Shown in pieces: positions 50,301-62,300 of a DNA stretch of 64,000 nucleotides. This DNA is from Acanthopleura granulata (Eukaryota > Mollusca > Polyplacophora > Chitonida > Chitonidae). The DNA is taken from positions 10,092,277 to 10,156,276 of the forward strand of contig JABBOT010000010.1 in the NCBI GenBank assembly GCA_016165875.1. Reading direction: 5' to 3'. Within the stretch, counting starts at the first letter, position 1. Each line of letters begins with the position of its first letter. Both the position numbers and the translations under genes were made by a program. Below the pieces are notes generated by a model. That model had not been told where the DNA came from and ran no database searches. It saw only the letters and a program-made list of their open reading frames with translations.

Positions 50301-53300
50301 AGAGCATACAGTAAATCCGGAAATAGCTTATCCTCATGAAATACTACAAATCCAGGGAAATCAGCTGATGACACAATTCGCTTTGTGCCCGTCTCTGTTT
50401 CACTTCAAGTAGATGGCCCCTTACACCTGACACACCTTCTAGATCCTCCAGCTCCAGCGTTTTCCAGCTGGTGCTCACATGGCCTGTCCAGCCAGCGTGC
50501 TTCTTCACATCCACGGGCCAGCCCAGAGAGTGGACAAACTCCAGGAACTGAGGCTGTACGTGGGACTTCCGCGTCTGCAATAGGACAACAGTACAGCTGC
50601 ACTGATTATCATGTGTTTGTACAGTCAACCTTCAGCATCAGGACAAACACGTCTATTCCAAAGACTATGAAATACGAAGCATGCAATTTAATAATGGCAT
50701 ACAGCGATGAAATCACTGTGGTTACAGACACGGGTAAACATACACACAGTATGATGTCACAATTACTGTGAACAACAACACCAACTGCTTAAAGAACACG
50801 TACCACTGTTTGGCTACATGTCTCCTCTCCATTTTTCCAGCAATTTGATTGTGCTCTGACTGACGTTTGGGTTTCTCACTTACTATAGTGTCATGTCAGA
50901 TGGTATCTGGCCAAAAACCTGTCCGTTTCAGAATATGCAATAGTCTTATCAGCACAGTCTCAAGATGGCTGAAATAACCTAACAAACACAGTGAACTTTT
51001 ACCACATTTCTGAGTATCTTTTCAGCAGTTGTCTGTCCTGTCTTGACATAGAAGATGTGGACAGTGTCGATGTCCCGGGAGGGCACTCCATCCAGTGTCT
51101 CCATGTCAGTGTACAGCCCCGTATTGGTTGTGTCCAGCATGACCAAGGCAGGGGGAACACTGCTGTTGGACGGCTCCTGGAACAGCAACGGTCAGAGGTC
51201 AAGTGGGAGTGGACCGGACTGAGGCCGTCTTGACCATTCTGCCAGTGAAGGCCTGGAAGGTTTTACTTGTTACATGTAATTATCAAAACTTTTAATAGCA
51301 AGGCAGGAAACGCCAGACTTTTTCTGTACTCTGTATGACAGCAAAACAACACATAAACATGTCAAAATACCTCACAATCTTACAGGTTCATGGGAAACGG
51401 TTTTGGTTTGTTAGTTGTATATATAAGAATTATTGGTGTTTACTGCCGCGTTCAAATTTTTTTCACGCATCACAAACCAGTCAGGTTTATGGGTGGAGGA
51501 ACCTGGAGTGCCTGGTATAAATGAAAATAAATAACTTCAGGGGTTTTTCTAACGACGATGAGAACATAAAAAATTAAGACAATTTTGTATTAAAATATTC
51601 AAGTTGAGTTTCTAAAAAGAAATTGGCAAGAAAAACTCCTGAACCTTCACCAGATACCCGACATATCTCCCGGCATAAAACCACAGCCAAACAGTGAGAG
51701 CTGGAGTTGAACACACAGTCTCACTGGTCAAGGCCGTGACAGTCATAGCCAGCCAGCACTTTAACCATCTGAGCCATCCAGGCCACTGTATATTTCAGAG
51801 ATCTCTCTGAACATGGCAAAACGCAACAAGGAAAATTTGCAAGAAAAAAAAAAAATTCAAGGTGAAATGACCTTAAGAGCTTCCAGTGATAGGAATCCAT
51901 AGTGGGACAGGAAGAGGCGGGCAGTCTGGAACTCGTGGCAAATGCTGCGAGAGAAGCACAAAGAGGGCACATGTTGGTGTTACAGCACTCAGGTTTCACA
52001 GAACTCAGCATACAGCAATGAATATATTACTCACCACAGAGCAAAATATACTCCCAACATACAGCACATAGCATACAGTTCTGATCCCAGCATACAGTAA
52101 CCATAGAGTATTCAACACCGAGTACTAAACACAGCATACAGCCCTTAGCACACATACACTGCATGTGCCAGAATGTATAACTGTACCAATTATTACATCC
52201 ATATAAAGAGTATTAAAAATCAATTTAAACGTAGGATATATTTTATGAAAACTTCAAAACATCTACTTCCTTTCATGAAAAAGGAATCTTGGGTAGTTTG
52301 GGTTACAATTTCTCCCTATCAAATTCAACAACAGTAAAGCTTCCTTTCCCAGCCAGAGTAGCCTACACAACTGGTACTCACTTAGGGGGCTTACACTCGG
52401 TCTGTCTGTTAGGGTAGTGGGTGATTCTCATCTTCTGGTGCACCCTGTCTTTGATCTTGTTCTCAAACCTTTCCTGGGACTGGATGATGCTGGTGAGTTT
52501 GTCCAGCTCTAGTGCGTCCTTCTCCGTCACCAGGGACTTCATCGTCGGGATGCTCAGGTCTCTGCACAAGACGGCCGGCAAACAAGAATACACGATTCTG
52601 ATCCATATAATACAGTCATGGGTTCGTCTTTCACATTTCAAGACTTTTTCAGTGTAATAAACTTAAATATACATGTAGTTAGCTAATCTCTCACAGACGA
52701 TCCTTCATACTTGCAGTTTTCTGTAGTGTACTTACGCCTTTGTCAGGGGTACTTTATCCACGACCTCTGGGAAGTAGCGCTGTTTGATGTGATGATGCAC
52801 CCCAACATTGTTCATGGGCAGAGGTCGGCCAGGGTCAGACAGGTGGGCTTTGGAAGACACCTGAAAGGTACAACGTGTACAATTACTCTATACTCCCTCT
52901 GATTCCACACCCTGTTTGCTAATCTAGGGAAGTACTTGAGACATCTAATAAATTTTCTTTCTGCAAAACGGATTAGAGGTTACATGTACAATGGCTGAGT
53001 ACAAAGTAACGTATGATTTATATATTTATTTATTTGATTAGTGTTTTACACCGTACTCAAGAATATTTCACTTATATGACGGTGGCCAACATTATGGTGG
53101 GAGGAAACCGGGCTGACCCTGGAGGAAACCCATGACCATCCGCAGCTTGCTGGCAGACCTTCCCATGCACAGCTGGAGAGGAAGCGAGCATGAGCTGGAC
53201 ATGAACTCATAGCCACTGCATTGGTGGGAGGCTTTCTGGACTTACACAGCTTTTCAAGAGGCATCATTTCATCTGTCCCTACAGAATAATGCATCCAAAA

Positions 53301-56300
53301 AATTTCCAATTAAAAGCTACAACTCGAATATACAACAGTTGTAGAAATTCAGAGTAAACTTTAAAGTAAATGACTCGCATGTCTTCAGTCCGTGCGCTAC
53401 AACAATGGCACCGTTTTGTCATTGATTTATAAATGTGGAGAGATGTAGCCCGTAAACTGCACTCACTGTGTGAACATGTTTTTATTCTCAGGTAAATTCT
53501 CAAGGAAACACTCGCCCGTTGTTTCCTTGTTCGTGTACAAAACTGGCAGGATTTGGGGTGTACATGTAAACGCTCATTGACTGGCAAGGTGTCATCTGAT
53601 ACCTCTACTCCTTTTATGCTTCATAACATTTGTAATTGTTTCATTTTCTTTAACTTGTAGGTTTTCACCCCAATTAATCTGTTTGGAACTGTAGAGGGTC
53701 TTCAGACGAAATATACATTTTACCACGCATTTGAGGCCTTTCTGTGTGCTGATTTAAAAAGGAGGACCCAGGTTATTTGACTGCTATACTCTGGGAGTTA
53801 CACAGTATAAATGAGTCCAAGCACCGTTTAATCATAGATCACAAGTCTTGAGTAAATCTTAAATGTTCAGAACAAATATGTTCTTCATAATATTTATGTT
53901 CTAAATGCGTACATCTATCATAGTGCCATAATAATATATTCACTCTAATTTGTTGTCAACCCGTCACCATTCATTCAGTGTAAAGGTCCCACACCTACCT
54001 TTTTGAGTCTAGGTGAGTGCCTCAGCTGCATGGTCCAGGCATGACGTCCAAACGGACCTCGTATCAGGGCTGTCACCGTGGGAAGTGGGTCTGAAAAACA
54101 ACACAGTAGTTCACAGTAACACCGTATACATCACAATGACCAACTTTAAAGCTTTATGGTCTACTTTTATGGACAATTTCTTTAACTTGTCCTTTTTGAT
54201 GTGTGTTCCCTGTAATGTTTTGAGGTTTTGGAAAGTTTGTCCATGGCCTGCCAAATCCCAGTGGTTTACTTTGGCTTCCCCCACCAAAGACACTAAAACC
54301 TCTGATGTATAAGTGAAATATTCTTGAGTACAACATAAAACAACAAGCAAATGTATAAATATGTCAAACATTCTATGTGTCCACTGAATCAAACCACACC
54401 ACACCACTTTGTACCTACCTTCCACATTTCCCAGTGGCTGTTCCAGAAGGCCAATGATGATGGAATTGTCGAGGACAAAGTAGCGGAACTGCGAGGGCTG
54501 GTCATCAGACGTGCTGCCGCGGGCACACTTCAGCAGGGCCTTCTCGTCCAGGAGGGAGAACAGCGACTCGGGCCCACACGGGGGAGGGAAAGCACCCTGC
54601 CGGGGTGAGCAGTACACTTACAATACACATACACCTGTACACATGTAACATACACCTGTACACATGGCAACATACAACTGTACACACGTAACATACACCT
54701 GTACACATGTAACATACACCTGTACACGTGTAACATACACCTGTACACATGTAGCATACACCTGTACACACGTAACAACAGCTCTACACATACAGATCCA
54801 TGACTGGACAGTTTTTGTCCAAGTTCAAAATGTTAATGGTTCAAATGCAACCCGGATGATATAGACACTACAGGGATTAATAAGCCTGCTACAAACCCAT
54901 CCTTTCTGTTGTTATCACCCATAAAAACCTTCAGGGAAAACTTTATACACATGTACATCTTAAATTTACCTCATATTTCAGGACTTTTATCACTGGATAC
55001 AGTTCATCAAGGTCAAAATCACTATTAATTAGTGGTATTTTGGATGAGTTCAATAAACTAAACATAAAATTGTCCGCTATTTGCTTTTTTCATCTAGTTG
55101 TAAGACCAAACATAAATACTGTATTCTGCATTCAGACTCACAGGCTAACCACTTGACAGGACACACTCACCACCTGATCTATGATGCAGGTCAACACAGC
55201 CTCAGCTGCATCCTTCACTCTCATGGAAGCTGGCATCAACTGCTTATCTCCCTTGAATTTTGGAGGATCACTCGCTCGGTTCTAGCAATAAAAAACATTC
55301 CAAAAATCGAAGAATTTATTGTCTAAATTATTATATATAAACAAGTTCTGCATTTAAAAAATAAAAATGGCATAATTTTGAACTTATATTTTTAGCAAGT
55401 AATCATACTAACACACATTTTAAAAAAAATGCCAAAAAAAAATTAACATATCTCCTTACGTCTGAACAATAACACTTAAATTATAACATGAACTTAAGTA
55501 AAACAATGCAAAACATTACAAGCAAATTTTGGCACAAAATTCACGAAATTTGTAGACATTTAGTTTGCAGTTTCATGAATATTATAAATAGTTCATAGTT
55601 CAAAGATTGTTAATGAAGATGACCAGAATGTCTTTGAGTCCTGTTAATAAAGTCAAGGTCAAACAAAGTTAGTGTGAACACAGTGGTCAGCCCAACATCT
55701 GAAATCAATGAACAGGACAGAGAGACAAGTTGATACAGATGTTTACAAAACAACAGTAAGGGAAGAAAACCAACATCCTACAAATACAGGTTATACTTAA
55801 AAAAAAAAGGATTAACTATATTATTTCAGCTTTATTTCCAATGACATTGAACTGTTTCAGTACACCATGAATCCAGTGCTGAAATGACTGTCTTGGAAAC
55901 TGGTGTGCGATGACTGACTGGATCATCCAATAAAGCAGATGAATGGTAAACGAATGCCTAATATGACACATAAATTGAGTTTGATTATCAGATTATTGTT
56001 CATAATAATACAAATTCTCATTAAGAGGAGCACAACGCTGACAAACATCAGGTATTCAGCTTAATTCTACGTAGAGAGAATGCTCAGGGTTACACAACAA
56101 CAGTCACATCACTACATGCATCTTCAGCCCAACTGTGCCAAACGTCTACGGAGATGTCCATGTCTACACCATTTCTCATGGTGTAATATTAAGTCTTCAT
56201 AACAGGCTTCAGAACGACAGTTCGTTAGTTTTAAAATGTTCACATCAAACCCAGTCCAAGTGCACACAATAAATCAATACAATATACACAGCTACGCTAA

Positions 56301-59300
56301 ACCACTGCATCCTTAGTTCGTGTTATGCATTCAATTAAATTTGAAAATAAATAAAAAATCTAATGTTTATAGTTAATATAGCAGAAAGTTTATAACTTAA
56401 GTTCTGTGATGCACAATTATGTCAAGTTTATTAGCCACTCAGAGTCAGTCACCACAACGGTTATTAATAATGATATAACGTACACATGTCATTTTGAAAC
56501 TTAAGCTTAGACTTCATCAAATACATAAACTTTTGGCTCTGTTTTTTTTCTTTAGTTCTTGGATTATTGTTTAAGTCACCATTTACATATCCATGTATCA
56601 GAGACACCTACAAGTAGTCTTTCAAAACAAACATTTGGTTTTGTTACGATTAAAAAAGGTTTAGTACTATAGCATGCTTATAAAAGTCATGCATTTACCA
56701 ACCTTTATCGGGGTTAAACAAAGATGAAGTGTTTAGAGCCCATATGGCATCAACAATGTCACAACTTTATGCTGAAATCTATTATTTTTAAACTAACTGA
56801 TCTTACCTTTCTTGACTGTGCATACAAAGAAATGAATACAAGAAAAGAAATGAATAATGGGAGCTTTTCTCTACAACTAGCAGTTGTAAACTCAACCAGT
56901 TTAATAGTTGAAGCTTTCACTTCTGTGTACTGTGGGTCACACATACGGCAACTTTAACACTCAAGCCTTTATAAGGGCAAGTATGGGTAACACGCTTCCT
57001 ATATGTACATGTACTTCAAAATATACAGTCATGCAGACTTCATCTGTAACAGAAATTCACAGATTTAAAAAAGATGTAAGGTTTATTAGACTGTCTTTTG
57101 TAGCTTACAGCTTTTGAGAAGAATGGGATAAGAGTCTCTGTCTGATTAGCTTACGCACTGATGTAAAATGTCTGTTGTCTCCATATATGCAGAGTTCGTT
57201 TGGTTACTGGCTGTTAATGTGGCACAAAGAAACAGACTCAAATAACTGAAGTACAATGCACATGTATGGTATTTAACTAAATTTCACTCCCAATCAAATC
57301 TTATAACTGCTTCTACCACAAATTGTCAGCAGCAAATTTCATACATTTATGGAACAATCAGAAAATTCTTTGTCATTTCTGGAATCATGATTAAAGGCCA
57401 TGAATTAATAAAAAGCAAAAATAAAGTGATTGTACTCTTTGTTGGACAACATAAAGTAAATTAACAGAAAAAAGCAAGAAAAGTTAATCTGCTTTGGTTT
57501 AAACAGTGGGCAGTTGATTCTTAAAGGAAGATAAATTAGAGGAATTAAAAACTGAGGATAAACAGAATTATACTGTGCACTAGCAGCCTAGGGGAACACT
57601 AAGACGATGTGCTGAGACAGGGAAATACAGACAGACAAGAAGTGAGACAGGCGGCGGTTATCTTGAGTGCTTCGTAAATGTACACGTAATTACCTAGACA
57701 ATCCTAAACAACCTCGCCTGCTTCAATACACTACGCAGATCAATACACTTGGGAAAGTACAACACAGTGAAAAAAGTCATGATAAAAGTTTGCACGTTGC
57801 TCTTCGATGTTCTAAGTTCAAACAGGACTTCTTCCCTTCATATGCACTGAACCAGTATTATTTTAGCTAGTCTTTCCAAACGTTGCAAAATGGTCATCTA
57901 ATGCCTGGCCAAGCCAACAGTACACTTGTTTAGAAACAGTTATTTTAGTCATTCTATATGCTCACTATTCAAACCCTTGTTTATGTGGCTCAGGTTTTAG
58001 TGTTCAAAATTCCAATTTCTGTGGTTCAGACTTCACTGTGTAAAGATTAACTTTCTCTACAATATTAATTTGCTAACCACATGTGTTCACAATTTCTGAT
58101 GTCCTCTACAACAGATACAACACTCACTACGCCTTGAAAGTTTACACACCTTGAAATCCCCTCCCCCACCCAATACCTCACCATTTTATTTGCTTTTCTA
58201 CATTCTATCTACCAATTTCTCTGTCAAACATAAAACTGGAATCAGACTTTTTGTTAATAAAACTGCCCATCAATACAATCACTTCCGTCCTACGGAACAT
58301 CAGAATTCCATTGAACAGGACTGGCGAAAAACCACCTGATAAAAGGCCCTTACTGACACCTGGGGCTGTTTAACACACACTTTGCATATACACACATGTA
58401 CTGGTAGTTCTTTTTTATACATGCTTATGTGTACATAAATGTACCTGATCACATTTGTTAGGAGCTATCTCCCCATACAGCATTTCTCCTCTACATCTCT
58501 AGCCCCATGCAAGCTAGCCCACAATCAGTCATGCTTTTAAATCAAGGGATCACTATCCAAAAAGTCAGTTAATCAGTTTATAATATGTTTCCTTATAAAT
58601 AATGTCATTTTTATACGACACTTTCCTAACTCAGACAATGTGATTTTTCCACAGCAAGTTGATTTACCATGTTACCCACTGACGACGTACACATACGATG
58701 GTCATGCTATAAAACCACGGCCATGCTCTAGCCATCAGCGTTTATTTACTACTGCACTAATACCTTGAACACAGATTCCCCATGAGGTCATATCCATGCT
58801 CCACTCCAAAAGGCCTCACTAGGCCACGCAGCTTCAAGCAAGTCCACAGCAAAGATCACCCTCTACACTACATATACCAGTCTACTGTCTACAGATGAAA
58901 CTCTTCAGTACTGGAGGTATGAAAATAAACATGCAATCCACATGTCTCCTGTGCTCACACTATGGAGATCCTTCACATGGGAGAAGTTTCACAGGATTAT
59001 AAGGGCCATGGTTTTAGACTCTCGTGTGAGGAGACAACAATTCACAATGTTTTGATCAAGGCTCTGTTGAGGAATACTCTCTTGATTTATATTTGTGGCT
59101 CTTTTCACTTTAAAATATTCAGTATGCCTTTTAACATAATTTGTATGCAGAACTGAAAACACCATACTGGTTTGTATTTAATTTGTACATAGAGGACTTC
59201 AGTTGATAAACACCTCCAAATATTTTGTCATCATACCTAATTTTTAAAACTTTACATCTTAAAAGAGTTTTCTAAGTCACAGCTATTCTACCCAATAATG

Positions 59301-62300
59301 AAAACGCTTGTTTATAAAAAATATTTTAGTGAGACATTACATTGGAAGAATCTCCATATGTGAACCTGGAAGAGATAAGGTCATGTGCTAGGCAGGGCAA
59401 TCACAGAGAATACCTTCATGTGTGCAGACTTGGACTCTTTTTCCAGCTTAAGACTAACTGTTTGAGTTTCCCCAACTTTGCGCTGGAATGGTGAAACCAA
59501 AAGACAGGTTGAGAGAGAACAGAGTGAAGCTAATCAAATCAAAATGGTGGGGTCCTACAAACATGGTACACAGAAGCCAAAGTGTCAGGGAATGGTGGAA
59601 AGAGCCTGTGAACAAGCCAGAAGTAAATCAGCAAATAATCGTTCTCAGCTAAAACCTAAAATACAAAAAGCAGAAAGCATTTAATACTTATATCTACATG
59701 TACCTATGCATTAATTTACCTTCTTTTTCCACAATCTAACTGACATTTTTCATTTGAGTAGTAATTACATTTGTAAAAATGTATGTGAATTTCAGATTTT
59801 CACAATATCAGTGCACAAACAAGTACACATATAGGCCTATCTACTGAAACAATACATGAATTCTTTATCGTGAAAACAAACCATCGAAAATAGCAGAGTA
59901 TGCACAATACATGGTGCACAAACAGTAAGAAAACTGCATGAAAATTATTAGAGCTGATTACCCACAGAGAGAATGATATCTACAAACTTTCACACTTGGG
60001 AAGGTCTGCCAGCAACCTGTGGATGGTTGTGGGTTTCCCCCAGGATCTGCCCGATTTCCTCCCACCATAATGCTGGCTGCCACCGCACAAGGCGAAATAT
60101 TCTTGAGTACGGCATGAAACAACAGTCAAATAAATAAATAAAAAATTAATTTAAATATCTGCTCACAGAATGAAATCTATCCATCCTTGATAAAAACTTT
60201 AAAACAATACCAGTATCTGGTCACTGACACCATCTTCTAAGCTGTACCCATCAATATCTTGCCAATAAGATGGCACAGAGACTAACCCGGTTTTGACCAA
60301 ATCTGTCACACTACAGAATACGTCTAGGCTTAGTCTTTGTGACACAGGCTGCTCTACACTGCTATCACATCACCAAGAAGCACAACAATATTATACATGT
60401 GCCAGTCCAGGTCGTGGGCTCCCTGAAGTGTGCTCAGACCTATGCCCACCCGTAGACTTACAATGGAAAGTAAAGCTGGTAGTTAAAATATAATAAAATT
60501 GCTTTTCAAAAGATCAAAGAAAGTTATATTAATAATAAAAGAAATGTAACTGTTGAGACTGTTACTGAAGGTTAGAGGCTACCTGTTACTGGGTTATAAT
60601 AGAGGGGTCGTGTGTACTTGACTGACACCTGACCTCTGACCCCATTCTGACCTGAGGTCACAGGTCAGAGATCAGGTGTACCTGGTTGAAATCTGACCTC
60701 ACCTGCTGCCAATGAGCATAGAGCTTAGAGTCAGAGTTGACAACACGGTTTTTACATGCTATCAGTGGTGTTTCTGGCTGAATCAAACATAAAACACAGA
60801 TACAAACACTTACACCGTAGCACAGCAACTGCATCTGGTCTTAAACAGTTTTACTCACACAGACAAGAACTGAGAGACATCGTAATTTAAAAGTTTAAAA
60901 CCAGTTACTCCACATAATACCTAAGGTTCTATTTGAAATCAGAAAATACAGTTTAGAGCTCACAGTTTTCAAACATTGAGTAATCAGTGTATGCCAAAAG
61001 GACCCAAAACTTTCCTGGTATATCATGAAGTAAAACTTATATGCACTCAACTATTCATGTCTCATCACTTTTTGCATGTGTATACATTCTAAATTAACAT
61101 GAAAAAGGTAACATCTTTAACGATGAGATATGAAAATGTGTAAAACTTTTAGACTAGTCACTACAAGTGACTTCGCTAAAGGATTTTCATAAGTTTTCAG
61201 AGTAACCTTAAACTGAACCGTATCAAGAATTTCTGTAATTCACACCCCCTTCTCTCTTCCCCCTGGTGGTGTTTCCCCAGAATTACTTAACATTTGGCAG
61301 CAGTTAAGCTTGAGGTCGCAAAACTCTACACACATGTACATTAACAAATACTGCTCCTTGCTGACAAACACTGAAAATGTTTAGGTCTGATGTAACACAC
61401 TGTTAGCAGAAAGTAATTAAAATGAATACAGGTATCTACTTTGCTGCTATATGGTTCCCATTCACCTGTGGATAAATATTTGGTTGTCCTGTTAGATGAC
61501 TTGGCAGAGAACTAGTAACTTGTGAGTACCTATAGTACAACCCAAGCATGTATCTTATACACATAGGAGATATCAGTCCAGGGCTTTATATGAGAAGTTA
61601 CCCACTTCTATCACAATCACCATGACCATATAACACTATCCTACTTTCTCCATCAATCTGCATACAAAAGCAACATAAGATTCTGTTTTTGCCACATAAT
61701 AATAATTGTACAAAGCCAGAAATGCATTTACAAGATTTTTTCAATTATTTAACTGTTTTTAAGGGATACACAATAAATTCTGACATGGAAGAAAGGATTC
61801 CCTGGGTTTAAATCCTGCAGCCCTGGTCATGTTTAAGTAAAGTTGCCTCATCTAAAATCCAATGTAGACTAGGCATAGCCTGGGCTTGCTTACGTCTCAT
61901 ACCAGTCATTCAATGATTCTGTATCCCATTAAACATCATGGTCAAGAATTTTCCAAAACATGATGGCAATCAGTTTTATGGGTTCCAGCGATATACATAC
62001 AGGTATCCAAATGCATACATACAGAGGTCCACAAGTTAAAGACTTCTAGAGTATGGCACAATGTACAGTTAGGAAGTATGCAAACAAGTCAAGAAAGTAG
62101 GAAATGGCATATGTCCATCCCTACGTGCACACTGCTATAAACAGCTACTTCCAGATACAGGTTCCCACCTGTAATCAGGGCTGACTTACCTGAGATTTGG
62201 AACCTGAGATGCCCAGCTCCACCACCTCCAGAACATTGTGCAGACACTCCTTGTCCTGCAGCAGGCCGTTGTGCTCTACCAGCCACAGGGTCAGGCTCTT

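Larger units (their letters stand above)
55282..62189 (-). other. RALGAPB: RALGAPB long intron (6.9 kb)
   Basis: Holds one SINE copy (59998-60145) and the TGACCT/AGGTCA inverted-repeat cluster (60624-60710). No exon could be supported. The flanking exons join in phase 0 and align continuously with the vertebrate protein, so none is required. Confidence 0.65.

Noticed and set aside
50385..50771. 128-codon + strand frame over a RALGAPB exon
   Set aside because: Antisense shadow of the conserved - strand exon 50436-50574.
54505..54864. Repetitive Tyr/Cys/Thr frames on both strands
   Set aside because: Products of the 21-bp minisatellite running into an exon.
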